20,005 bases of DNA from an uncultured Ruminococcus sp. Its GTDB lineage: Bacteria; Bacillota; Clostridia; Oscillospirales; Ruminococcaceae. A program made the translations under genes and the position numbers. A model generated the notes under the pieces. The model made no database searches. It was not told the DNA's origin and was given only the letters and a program-made list of their open reading frames with translations. The first letter of the stretch is position 1. Each line of letters begins with the position of its first letter. This document shows, in pieces, positions 12,953 to 20,005 of this stretch. Location of the stretch: assembly GCA_947178195.1 (NCBI GenBank), contig CAMWXM010000017.1, positions 1 through 20,005 of the forward strand, written 5' to 3'.

Positions 12953-15247
12953 TTATTCGCTTCTTAAAGCATCGACTGCGTCACGCTTTGCAGCCATTCT
13001 TGCCGGAATAAATCCGCCCAGCATGGTAAGGAGAGTACTTATGGCAATAAGGATAACAGAATGAGTTATTTTAAGCTGTGCAACGTCTTTGAGCTCAGTA
13101 AGGCTGTAGATTATCGCATTTACAGGATAGGTTAATCCTTTGGCGATAAGAATGCCAAGTAATCCCGAAGCGATACCAAGAATAAATGTTTCAGCATTGA
13201 AAACACGGGTAATATCCTTTTTTCGTGCACCCAAAGCTTTTAAAATACCAATTTCTTTTGTTCGCTCGAGAACAGACGTATAGGTAAGTATCGCTATCAT
13301 AATAAGACTTACAATAAGGTTTGTGCCGGCAAATGCTATTAAAACGATTGTGATACCGTCCATGATACCGTCGGACATAGATGAAATTGCGCTTGCCATA
13401 TCGGTATAAATTATCTGTTCGGATTTGTCGAGCCCGTTATTATAATTATCCAGATATTCGATTATTTTATCCTTGCTTTCAAAATCCTGAGGATAAAGCT
13501 GAATAATAAAAGGAAGCTCGTTTCCACCGAGATATGCTATAGTCTGTTTTTTTGCTTCTTCGTCTAAAGGCTCCATTGAGAGTACGTTATTATCAGATGC
13601 TGTCTGAGCTTTTACAATATCCGAATTTTTTGCGTTTTCTATAATAAGCTGAGAAAGATTATCATTGTATGAAATACCGCCGCCTTCTGTAAACTGCGAC
13701 ACAGGGGAATCTTCCGATGGTCTGATAATGCCGCAGACTTTAAGGGTAAGTGTATCGGGAGAATTATACATTTTTTCAAAATCGGTATTTAAAGTATAAA
13801 TTTCGCCTTCTGTTTTAATATAGTAATCGTTATTCATAATAACCTTAAATTCAATTCCCACAATTTTATCAAAATCTATTTCTTCCGTTTCTGTAAATCC
13901 CAATTCAGCCATAACAGTTTTATTGATACGGTTTTTGGCGTCCACAATTAAAATCACATCTGTCGGTTCTTCAGGCATATTTCCGGCAAGTACCTCGTAA
14001 TGCTCTTTTAAAAGCTCATTCTGATCCTCGTCAAAAGAAAGGGGATATGGAGAAAAATTAAGGTTTGCCGCTGTTACAGGGATATATTTTTCTCCGTCCT
14101 TTCTTAGCATATTCATATTGACAAGTCTTGAATAGGTCACGCCTTTGCAAAGTAACTTATCCATATGGTCTATATAATCGAGATATTCTTCTGTAAAAGC
14201 GTTGGTATGCATCATAGTTTCTTGCATAGAATCGAAAAGAAAAACTTTTTTATCTGTAGGATAGCTTTTATATTTATTTTGGTCTTCACCCATTTTCATC
14301 ATGGTTTCCATGTCAAGATTAACGCTTTGCTGAGAAATTATGATAGGCATTTGCTGAAGCGTATCCGATTCAAATTTGTCTATCTGCATCTGAAATCCTA
14401 CTGAAAGGCTGAGAATAAGAGCTATTCCTATAATACCGATACTTGAAGCAAAAGAAGTAAGAAAAGTTCTTCCAAGTTTTGTTTTGATATTATTTGCTGA
14501 AAGCCTGAGAGCAGTTAAAAAGCTCATGCTGGTTTTATTGAGAGAAAATTCTTTCTTTTCTTCCGAAGCTTCATATGGATTGCTGTCTGAAATAACCTTT
14601 CCGTCCTGAAAGCGCACTATTCTGTCTGCATATTTTTCAGCCAGCTCAGGGTTATGCGTTACCATTATAACAAGCTTATCACCGGCGATTTCTTTTATAA
14701 GATCCATTATCTGAACGCTTGTGGCAGTATCCAGAGCACCGGTAGGCTCATCGCAAAGCAGTATTTCAGGATCGTTTGCCAGAGCTCTTGCGATAGCTAC
14801 TCTCTGCATCTGACCGCCTGATAACTGATTAGGTTTTTTGTGGATATGGTCTTTAAGACCGACTTTTTCCAAGGCTTCATAAGCACGCCTGTGTTTTTCC
14901 GATGCCGATACGCCGCTTAAAGTCATACCCATTTCTACGTTTGCAACTATACTCAAATGAGAAATAAGATTATAGCTCTGAAAAATAAATCCTATACTAT
15001 TATTTCTATATGCGTCCCATTCCTTGTCTTTGAATTTTTTAGTGGATTTTCCGTTAATGATAAGGTCGCCGGAATCATATCTGTCAAGACCTCCAATAAT
15101 GTTAAGACCTGTTGTTTTTCCCGAACCGCTTGTGCCTAAAATTGCTACAAATTCCTTTTCCCTGAAAGAGAGACTGACATCGTCCAGCGCTCTCGTTTCT
15201 ACATCCCCTACATGATAAATTTTTGTTATATTTTTTAATTCAAGCAT
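12953..15247 (-). CDS. MacB-like ABC transporter, ATPase fused to FtsX-type permease
   Basis: A 764-residue half-transporter expected to act as a dimer. The N-terminal ATPase (1-225) has Walker A GTSGSGKT (38-45), Q-loop FIFQSYNL, signature LSGGQMQRV (142-150), Walker B ILLCDEPTGALD (162-173) and the switch region MVTHNPELA. After a linker, the first membrane helix (about 263-287, IGIIGIALILSLSVGF) leads to a large outside domain of roughly 340 residues. Three further helices follow near the C-terminus (ITIVLIAFAGTNLIV, LGIASGLLGILIA, ILIAISTLLTMLGGF), with the FtsX-type coupling sequence TKEIGILKALGARKKDI between them. MacB-type proteins move substrates by mechanotransmission (peptides, lipoproteins, antibiotics), and Gram-positive fused forms are often annotated as peptide or bacteriocin exporters. 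ATG 15247 follows GGAGGT. No adjacent peptide, TolC or sensor genes suggest a substrate, and the nearby two-component genes are over 10 kb away. Confidence 0.88.
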   Translation of the reverse strand: MLELKNITKIYHVGDVETRALDDVSLSFREKEFVAILGTSGSGKTTGLNIIGGLDRYDSGDLIINGKSTKKFKDKEWDAYRNNSIGFIFQSYNLISHLSIVANVEMGMTLSGVSASEKHRRAYEALEKVGLKDHIHKKPNQLSGGQMQRVAIARALANDPEILLCDEPTGALDTATSVQIMDLIKEIAGDKLVIMVTHNPELAEKYADRIVRFQDGKVISDSNPYEASEEKKEFSLNKTSMSFLTALRLSANNIKTKLGRTFLTSFASSIGIIGIALILSLSVGFQMQIDKFESDTLQQMPIIISQQSVNLDMETMMKMGEDQNKYKSYPTDKKVFLFDSMQETMMHTNAFTEEYLDYIDHMDKLLCKGVTYSRLVNMNMLRKDGEKYIPVTAANLNFSPYPLSFDEDQNELLKEHYEVLAGNMPEEPTDVILIVDAKNRINKTVMAELGFTETEEIDFDKIVGIEFKVIMNNDYYIKTEGEIYTLNTDFEKMYNSPDTLTLKVCGIIRPSEDSPVSQFTEGGGISYNDNLSQLIIENAKNSDIVKAQTASDNNVLSMEPLDEEAKKQTIAYLGGNELPFIIQLYPQDFESKDKIIEYLDNYNNGLDKSEQIIYTDMASAISSMSDGIMDGITIVLIAFAGTNLIVSLIMIAILTYTSVLERTKEIGILKALGARKKDITRVFNAETFILGIASGLLGILIAKGLTYPVNAIIYSLTELKDVAQLKITHSVILIAISTLLTMLGGFIPARMAAKRDAVDALRSE

Positions 15248-15282
15248 ATATTACCTCCACCTATTCTTTCTTCACTTTTTAT

Positions 15283-15311
15283 ATGATAGCATATTTGTAT
15301 ATAAAAAGCAA
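15283..15311 (-). promoter_or_regulatory. Sigma-A promoter of the MacB-like gene
   Basis: Minus strand: TTGCTT (15311-15306), a 17-base spacer and TATCAT (15288-15283) with TGC before it (extended -10). The leader to the ATG is about 30 bases and contains GGTGGAGGT. Confidence 0.55.
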
Positions 15312-15365
15312 GAAAATTTTACATTAGGGGAGTCTCTTCTTATTTTTTCTGTTGAATTGATCAAA

Positions 15366-15388
15366 AGCTATAGATTTTTTCTATAGCT
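15366..15388. repeat. Perfect inverted repeat in a divergent promoter region
   Basis: AGCTATAG (15366-15373) and CTATAGCT (15381-15388) flank ATTTTTT. It lies about 20 bases upstream of the -35 box of the oxidoreductase promoter and about 55 upstream of the opposite promoter. It may be an upstream regulator site. It could also be a small terminator, since the loop is T-rich, but no gene ends here. Confidence 0.45.
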
Positions 15389-15407
15389 GCATATCGCTTT
15401 AATATAT

Positions 15408-15436
15408 TTGACATTTTAGGGTTTTTGTGGTATTAT
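15408..15436 (+). promoter_or_regulatory. Sigma-A promoter of the 2-oxoacid:ferredoxin oxidoreductase operon
   Basis: Perfect TTGACA (15408-15413), a 17-base spacer and TATTAT (15431-15436) with TGG before it. The predicted start near 15443 falls inside the inverted repeat at 15439-15461. Confidence 0.7.
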
Positions 15437-15438
15437 TA

Positions 15439-15461
15439 AATCATACCAATTTAGTATGATT
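15439..15461. promoter_or_regulatory. Operator-like inverted repeat over the transcription start
   Basis: AATCATAC (15439-15446) and GTATGATT (15454-15461) are perfect 8-base arms around CAATTTA. The site covers the predicted start of the operon and ends at the AGGAGA ribosome binding site, a position suited to a repressor. As RNA it could also form a short hairpin partly hiding the ribosome binding site. The regulator is not recognised and no regulator gene adjoins it. Confidence 0.5.
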
Positions 15462-15475
15462 AGGAGAATGAAGCA

Positions 15476-15994
15476 ATGACTGAAATATTATGGCTTGGAA
15501 GGGGCGGTCAGGGTGCGTTTACATCTGCAAAGCTGCTCGGGGCTGCGTATACATCAATAGGCGAGGGGAAATATGCACTTGCATTTCCGTCATTCGGTCC
15601 TGAAAGAAGGGGAGCACTCGTAAGAGCATTTACAAAGCTCAGCGATAGACCTGTTCTTGACCGAAGTGAAACAGAAAAAGCAGATTACATAGTGATTTTA
15701 GATGAAACGCTTTACAGCAGTAATCTGAATAATAGTCTTAAAGAAAATGGAAAAATAATCATTAATTCTAAAATAAATTCAGATGATAATGTTATTTCTT
15801 TTGATGCGGACAGTATCGCTAAAAAATTAAGATTACCTGTTATAAATACTATTATGACAGGCGTATTATCTACAATTTCGGGAATTGTAAGTACAGAAAA
15901 TATTCTGTTTGCCATTGAACATTATATGCCTGAAAAACTGCATGAAAGGAATATCAATGCAGTAAAAACGGCAGTCGGGGAGGTTTTGAAATGA
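15476..15994 (+). CDS. 2-oxoacid:ferredoxin oxidoreductase, gamma subunit
   Basis: Gamma subunit of a four-subunit pyruvate or branched-chain 2-oxoacid:ferredoxin oxidoreductase, which converts a 2-oxoacid and CoA to acyl-CoA and CO2 while reducing ferredoxin. The 172-residue product has the typical opening ILWLGRGGQGAFTSAKLLGAAY and the later FPSFGPERRGALVRAFTKLSD, both conserved in PorG/KorC proteins. ATG 15476 follows AGGAGA. Its stop overlaps the next start (ATGA at 15991-15994). First gene of the operon. Confidence 0.9.
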   Translation: MTEILWLGRGGQGAFTSAKLLGAAYTSIGEGKYALAFPSFGPERRGALVRAFTKLSDRPVLDRSETEKADYIVILDETLYSSNLNNSLKENGKIIINSKINSDDNVISFDADSIAKKLRLPVINTIMTGVLSTISGIVSTENILFAIEHYMPEKLHERNINAVKTAVGEVLK

Positions 15995-16281
15995 AACCAT
16001 ATTTAAGAGAAAAAACACAGTTCGGATTCCATGACGTGCCGGAAAATACTTGTTTCGAGGCAGGCTATCTTGTTACGAAAAACAGCGGCTGGAGAAGCAT
16101 CCGACCTGTTGTTGAGCATGGAAAATGCACAGGCTGTATGCAGTGCTATCTTTATTGTCCTGATGGAGTGATTTCCATAGAAAACAAAAAAGCAGTTGTA
16201 GATTACAAATTCTGCAAGGGCTGTGGGATCTGCTCTAAAATCTGCAAAACAGGCGCAATTGAAATGGAGGCGGAAAAATAA
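15991..16281 (+). CDS. 2-oxoacid:ferredoxin oxidoreductase, delta (ferredoxin-like) subunit
   Basis: Electron-transfer subunit of 96 residues with two [4Fe-4S] motifs: CTGCMQCYLYCP and CKGCGICSKIC, each CxxCxxCxxxC. The N-terminal part has the family pattern TKNSGWRSIRPVVEHGKC, which docks it to the other subunits. It overlaps the gamma gene by 4 bases and the alpha gene by 1 (TAATG), a tightly coupled arrangement that supports equal production of the subunits. Confidence 0.93.
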   Translation: MKPYLREKTQFGFHDVPENTCFEAGYLVTKNSGWRSIRPVVEHGKCTGCMQCYLYCPDGVISIENKKAVVDYKFCKGCGICSKICKTGAIEMEAEK

Positions 16282-17444
16282 TGGCAAAGAAATTTTTATC
16301 GGGAGACGAAGCCTTTGCGGAGGGAATACGTCTTGTACGACCCGAAGTCATATCTGCATACCCCATAACGCCGCAGACGATAGTTGTTGAAAGACTGTCT
16401 GAAATGGTTGAGGATAAAAGTCTTGACAGTGAGTTTATTCATGTTGAATCAGAGCATTCCGCACTTTCATGTGCAATGGGAGCTTCTGCAGCAGGAGTCC
16501 GTGCTTTTACGGCGACATCATCACAGGGACTTTTATATATGGCGGAATGCCTGTATTACGCTTCGGGAGGAAGATTTCCTATTGTTATGATGAATGCCAA
16601 CCGTTCAACTGCTCTGCCGTGGAATATCTACGGCGACCAGCGTGACAGCCTTTCGCAGCTTGACAGCGGTTGGATTCAGGCTTATGCGGAGAATGCTCAG
16701 GAATCTCTTGACCTTGCTTTAATGAGTTATTACATAGCAGAGAAGAGAGAAGTTTCCACGCCATTTATGGTGAATCTGGACGGATTTATTTTAACTCACA
16801 CATATGAAGAAGTTGATATTCCAACGCAGGATCAGGCTGATATTTTTCTTCCCAAATACGAAACGGATAACAAGCTTGATCTTGATAATCCGAAAAATAT
16901 GGCGTTTTCGGCAGGTCCTGAGCACAACTATATTTTCAAATATAAAGAGCATATTGGCATGAAAAATGCCGTTTCGGTAATCGGAGAAGCGGAGAAAAAG
17001 TTTTCGGAAATTTTCGGCAGAAAATATAGCGGACTGATTGATACATATAAAACGGAAGATGCGGATTATATCATTATAACCCTTGGCAGTATTGCGGGAC
17101 TTTGCAGAGAAACAGCGGATAAGCTGCGTAAAAATGGTAACAGGGCAGGGGTGCTGCGTATCAGATATATGCGTCCTTTTCCTGCAAAGGAAATTACCGA
17201 AATCGTGAAAAATGCCAAATCCGTTGCTGTACTTGAAAAAGATATATCTTTCGGAAATGAGGGGACAGTATTCACAAATGTAAATTCAGCCCTTCATACG
17301 GAAAAAATAAATGTGCCGTCCTATAATTTTATAGGCGGTCTTGGGGGAAGAAATATTTCCGCATCTGACATAGAACATATTTATTCGGCAATGGAAAAAG
17401 GAACGGAAAAAGTTAATTTCATTGGAATAGAGGTGGAAGAGTAA
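16281..17444 (+). CDS. 2-oxoacid:ferredoxin oxidoreductase, alpha subunit
   Basis: Alpha subunit, 387 residues, normal length. It has the N-terminal pyrimidine-binding domain opening with YPITPQT (27-33), FIHVESEHSALSCAMGASAAG carrying the conserved Glu and Ser/His, and TATSSQGLLYM. Next come the SxGRxP-like GGRFPIVMMNANR and the NIYGDQRDSL loop, then the C-terminal transketolase-like domain with YIIITLGSIAG and RIRYMRPFP. In the family the alpha/beta pair binds thiamine diphosphate. Gene order gamma-delta-alpha-beta fits pyruvate or 2-ketoisovalerate oxidoreductases. The sequence alone does not settle which acid is used. It ends at TAATG, overlapping the beta start by one base. Confidence 0.92.
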   Translation: MAKKFLSGDEAFAEGIRLVRPEVISAYPITPQTIVVERLSEMVEDKSLDSEFIHVESEHSALSCAMGASAAGVRAFTATSSQGLLYMAECLYYASGGRFPIVMMNANRSTALPWNIYGDQRDSLSQLDSGWIQAYAENAQESLDLALMSYYIAEKREVSTPFMVNLDGFILTHTYEEVDIPTQDQADIFLPKYETDNKLDLDNPKNMAFSAGPEHNYIFKYKEHIGMKNAVSVIGEAEKKFSEIFGRKYSGLIDTYKTEDADYIIITLGSIAGLCRETADKLRKNGNRAGVLRIRYMRPFPAKEITEIVKNAKSVAVLEKDISFGNEGTVFTNVNSALHTEKINVPSYNFIGGLGGRNISASDIEHIYSAMEKGTEKVNFIGIEVEE

Positions 17445-18148
17445 TGGCAGTAACAGCAAAAAATCTTTGTAAAGACGAATTCTTTTACGGGCATAAAGCT
17501 TGTGCCGGCTGCGGCGGAAGTCTTGCAGTAAGAAACGCATTGAAAGTGCTTGGGAAAAATGCAGTTGCCGTACTTCCTGCCGGTTGTATGTCAGCGGTGG
17601 GATTCAATTTTCCACAGCTTTGCTTTGCAAATAATGCGATAATTTCAACCTTTGCGGGAACATCGTCAATGCTTACTGGAATCGAGGCAGGTTTCCGCAG
17701 ACGTGGAATAACAGATTTCACAGCCGTAGGTTTTGCAGGTGACGGCGGAACTGCCGACATTGGTATTCAGGCACTTTCGGGGGCAATTGACAGAAACGAT
17801 AATATCATCTATATATGTTACGACAACGAAGCCTATATGAATACAGGTATTCAGAAAAGTGGTTTAACTCCTTTTGGTGCAAAAACCACTACAACTCCAG
17901 CAGGTGAAAATATCAGGGGAAATATCCGTCCTAAGAAAAATATGTTTGAAATAGTTGCCGCTCATGATATTTCCTATGCAGCTACGGCAACAGTGGGATA
18001 TATGACGGATTTTCTAAACAAAATCGAAATGCTGCATATACCGGAAAAAATATTTATGCGGCTTCATCTCTTGCTGCTATTTCTTATGATGGTATTGTTG
18101 ATGCGAACGCTAAGTTTGAAGATGAGGAAGACGGCATCGAAAAGGTGA
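17444..18148 (+). pseudogene. 2-oxoacid:ferredoxin oxidoreductase, beta subunit, 3' end lost
   Basis: The thiamine diphosphate-binding beta subunit. Residues 1-196 are typical: HKACAGCGG with the cluster/TPP-region cysteines Cys20 and Cys23, LPAGCMSAVG, and the TPP-magnesium motif from GDGGTADIG (Asp100) to CYDNEAYMNTG (Asn128). The phage of the sequence then changes. After FLNKIEM (codon 18029-18031) the frame gives 38 unrelated Leu-rich residues and stops at 18146-18148. In the +2 frame across the same bases, a phage capsid protein is encoded. A normal beta subunit is about 290-320 residues and continues with the conserved CPTGW region, which is absent. The gene is therefore a 5' fragment joined to phage DNA, and the enzyme is probably inactive unless another beta gene exists. 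Confidence 0.85.
18022..18040. other. Junction between the beta subunit gene and phage DNA
   Basis: Beta-subunit similarity runs in one frame to about 18031 and capsid similarity runs in another frame from about 18031. The capsid frame is open further back, to a TGA at 17965-17967, but that part reads as nonsense. No integrase, attachment-site repeat or insertion sequence is visible at the join. It may be a recombination or deletion scar, or a chimeric assembly. Confidence 0.75.
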
Positions 18149-18669
18149 TGTTTATTAATCCAGCACAGGAAGCAACTATTCTCAAAGATGATAATTTTCT
18201 TTCCGCTGATAAATTTACGGCAGGGGTTGCGGTAAGCGGTTCTATCGGTAAAATAGCCGGCTGCTGGATCAAGAAGTCAAAAAAGGTTAAGCTTATTCAG
18301 TTTGAAAAAGTGCCAGACGGTTCTATTACTATCATTGCTGAGGACGGTACGGAATCGGCTACGGCTAAAAAGCTTTCATCGGTTCAGCCTAATTGCGCTG
18401 CCGTTTTGAATGTGGGCGATAAAGTAAATTTTGTTCCCGCCGCTTCACAATATTATCTTTGCCCCATCATCAAGCTTCAGCCGGACAGTACAGAAACCGA
18501 ATATACGGAAACGGAACTTCCGGCGATTACGATTTTCCTTAAAAAGGATACTCAGTTGGACAGCGAATGGCTTCCGAAAAAGCAGCGTCATGATATTACG
18601 GTGGCAAAATATTACGGCGTTGCTCTTACAAACGATTCAAAGGTCGTGCTTGCAAAATTCAAGAAATAG
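18031..18669 (+). pseudogene. Phage major capsid protein, N-terminus missing
   Basis: Frame open without a usable start. About 212 codons read AAYTGKNIYAASSLAAISYD, then GIVDANAKFEDEEDGIEKV and MFINPAQEATILKDDNF, followed by GKIAGCWIKKSKKV. The block ISYD-IVDAN, then FINP-QEATILKD, then GKIAGC--KKSKKV is the C-terminal signature of N4-gp56-type major capsid proteins of Firmicute phages, whose full length is roughly 280-350 residues. The first possible in-frame start is GTG 18145, with no correctly spaced ribosome binding site. The remaining piece also carries an acidic tail domain (QPDSTETEYTETELPAITIF). The following phage genes are intact, so the truncation is confined to the junction side. 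Confidence 0.75.
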
Positions 18670-18679
18670 GTGATATTTT

Positions 18680-19204
18680 ATGCTAATGACAGTAGAAAAG
18701 CTGAAAAGTTATATTAATACTAATGAAAATGACACAACGCTTGAAGCTAAACTTCAGGCGTTGGAATCTCTCATCAGAAATTATACCCACAACAATTTTC
18801 AACTTAAAAATATCCGTTCAACCTCTGAGGTCTTGGACGGATTTATTTTAAATCCACCTGAACACATCAGCGTTGGCGATACGATTCAGATTTCCGGCAG
18901 TCTTTTAAATAATGGTGTGTATACGGTAATTGAAATTACTGATAAAGGCATGACCGTTGACGGCGAACTTCTTGACTGCAAGAAGAATATTATTACGAAA
19001 ATTTACTATCCTCCCGATGTGGTGACAGGCGTTATTAATATGCTGAAATGGGATATTGATAATCGTGAAAAGGTAGGAATACAGTCGGAAACTATTTCAA
19101 GGCATTCGGTGACATATTTCAACATGGACGGCGATAATTCGGTTATGGGTTATCCTAAATCTTTACTGGGATTTTTAAAGCCTTACATGAAAGCGAGGTT
19201 CTGA
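18680..19204 (+). CDS. Phage head-tail connector protein (gp6-like)
   Basis: A 174-residue protein starting MLMTVEKLKSYINTNENDTT, with an N-terminal helical part (EAKLQALESLIRNYTHNNF) and a C-terminal MLKWDIDNREKVGIQSETI region. These match the gp6-like head-tail connector family that builds the neck under the portal. Between them is an inserted beta-rich segment (about 45-110: GDTIQISGSLLNNGVYTVIE), a feature of the longer connector variants. ATG 18680 follows AGGTGAT, which overlaps the capsid stop. Immediately downstream of the capsid gene is the expected place for this protein in tailed phages. Confidence 0.72.
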   Translation: MLMTVEKLKSYINTNENDTTLEAKLQALESLIRNYTHNNFQLKNIRSTSEVLDGFILNPPEHISVGDTIQISGSLLNNGVYTVIEITDKGMTVDGELLDCKKNIITKIYYPPDVVTGVINMLKWDIDNREKVGIQSETISRHSVTYFNMDGDNSVMGYPKSLLGFLKPYMKARF

Positions 19205-19205
19205 T

Positions 19206-19544
19206 ATGAGCAACATTGGCGGTAATATAACTGCTGAAATCCAGGTTTTCAGCAGTATGGAAAACGAGATAGGCGAATTTGAAAAATCATGGGAAACGGT
19301 TCAGACCCTGATAGGATTTCTTGATCTGCGCAGCGGTGACAGCAAATATTCTACCTATGACGCTAAAATCGAGGAATCAACTCATCTGTTCATCTGCGAT
19401 TATGCGATTCTTGATGAGAGCATCACCGCAGAAAGCAGTCGCATGATTATCGATGGTAAGGTTTATGATATTGTGCTTATTGATAACCCTATGAATCTTA
19501 ATCATCACTATGAAATATACCTGAAGTTTACAGGAGGGCAGTGA
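19206..19544 (+). CDS. Phage head closure / head-tail adaptor protein
   Basis: A 112-residue protein. It has the size, position and beta-rich pattern of head closure proteins (SPP1 gp16-like, head-tail adaptor family): EIQVFSSMENEIGEFEKSWE, TLIGFLDLRSGD, then IDGKVYDIVLIDNPMNLNHH and a final YEIYLKFTG. It begins 1 base after the connector stop and ends just before the gp10-like start, a tight structural operon. The sequence evidence is modest and the context strong. Confidence 0.7.
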   Translation: MSNIGGNITAEIQVFSSMENEIGEFEKSWETVQTLIGFLDLRSGDSKYSTYDAKIEESTHLFICDYAILDESITAESSRMIIDGKVYDIVLIDNPMNLNHHYEIYLKFTGGQ

Positions 19545-19545
19545 A

Positions 19546-20005
19546 ATGGCTGATGTTGAATTTAATTTTGAAGATAACAGCGTTGAGGTTAAAAGACATT
19601 TATCAAGCCTTGTAGGAAAATTTCTTGTTGAAGCAAGTGCGGCAATTGTAAGTCAGGCTGCACAAAATACCGGAGTTGACACCGGACAATTAAAAGGTTC
19701 ATGGGCGGCTAATATTGACGAAGTTAAAGGTGAAGCAGTTATTGGTAGTCCTCTTGAAAATGCAGTCTGGGAGGAGTTTGGAACGGGAGATTATGCTATT
19801 AAAGATGGACGCAAAGGATCTCCTTGGTATGTTCCAGTTGAGGGGTACGCCGGGAAAAAGAAACCGACATACAACGGAAAAGTAATTGTTGTTTACGGCA
19901 AAAACGGCATGGCATATTACAAGACCAATGGCAAACGTCCTCGCAGAGCCTTACATAATGCTTTTGAAGCGAAAAAATCCGCAATAATACGCAGAGCAAA
20001 ACAGC
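19546..20005 (+). CDS. HK97 gp10-like phage protein, right end outside the window
   Basis: ATG 19546 follows AGGAGGGCAGTGAA and 153 codons are open to the window edge. VSQAAQNTGVDTGQLKGSW, then AVIGSPLENAVWEEFGTGDY and later KRPRRALHNAF near the end are typical of the HK97 gp10 / tail-completion family: an N-terminal helix, the DTG-L--SW motif, the E-FGTG motif and the C-terminal R--L--AF helix. Its order after connector and closure genes is that of siphophage and many prophage head-tail modules. The true end is just beyond the window. Confidence 0.82.
   Translation, partial: MADVEFNFEDNSVEVKRHLSSLVGKFLVEASAAIVSQAAQNTGVDTGQLKGSWAANIDEVKGEAVIGSPLENAVWEEFGTGDYAIKDGRKGSPWYVPVEGYAGKKKPTYNGKVIVVYGKNGMAYYKTNGKRPRRALHNAFEAKKSAIIRRAKQ

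Noticed and set aside
18032..18148. Leu-rich hydrophobic tail of the beta subunit as a membrane segment
   Set aside because: It is the out-of-frame reading of phage capsid coding sequence after the junction.
18145..18669. Independent gene starting at GTG 18145
   Set aside because: Capsid similarity extends in frame well upstream of this codon to about 18031 and no correctly spaced ribosome binding site exists; it is a truncated capsid gene.

Overview
The window looks like chromosome of a low-GC anaerobic Firmicute, most like a gut Ruminococcus/Oscillospiraceae. The reasons are AT-rich DNA, strong AGGAGG-type ribosome binding sites, sigma-A promoters that nearly all carry an extended -10 (TGn) with a 17-base spacer, a four-subunit 2-oxoacid:ferredoxin oxidoreductase operon, a FeoB-associated Cys-rich protein, and families common in that group. 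The species call is inference from gene content and style, not from a marker gene. No rRNA, tRNA or CRISPR was seen.

Layout. 1-472: a glyoxalase/VOC-family gene with its promoter, killed by two in-frame TAA codons. 650-2398: a NarL-type sensor kinase and response regulator, with the kinase probably starting at CTG. 2492-4826: a strong promoter, a 50-residue acidic Cys-containing small protein, and an exported, membrane-anchored M3-family zinc peptidase with its terminator. 4983-6980 (minus): KtrA and KtrB potassium uptake. 7111-8385 (minus): an aspartate aminotransferase of the Ic type with its own promoter and a folded leader. 8545-10203 (minus): a TetR regulator followed by a FliB-like Cys-rich protein. 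10328-11792: O-acetylhomoserine sulfhydrylase with a consensus promoter and terminator. 11804-12108: a FeoB-associated Cys-rich membrane protein of 56 residues, under a promoter with an operator-like palindrome. 12106-12883: a lone zinc/manganese-type ABC ATPase. 12953-15247 (minus): a MacB-like ABC transporter with fused ATPase and permease. 15408-18031: a promoter with an operator-like repeat and the gamma-delta-alpha-beta genes of a 2-oxoacid:ferredoxin oxidoreductase. The beta gene is cut off at about 18031. 18031-20005: phage head genes (C-terminal part of a capsid protein, two head-tail connector/closure proteins, an HK97 gp10-like protein) running off the right edge.

Two things stand out. 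First, the intergenic spaces hold a family of at least six related hairpins with the core arm CCGCACAA / TTGTGCGG, often flanked by AAGGCAAT / ATTGCCTT. One copy has paired changes on both arms that keep the stem. They sit after genes as likely terminators, but one lies in a 5' leader and another overlaps the -35 box of the next promoter. Second, the beta subunit gene is fused out of frame to the middle of a phage capsid gene. This is either a real illegitimate recombination or prophage-deletion scar that has broken the oxidoreductase, or a chimeric contig.

Otherwise the genes are mostly small independent transcription units, many with readable promoters. I see no complete defence or biosynthetic system. 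The least explained unit is the kinase-regulator pair next to the small acidic protein and the surface peptidase.
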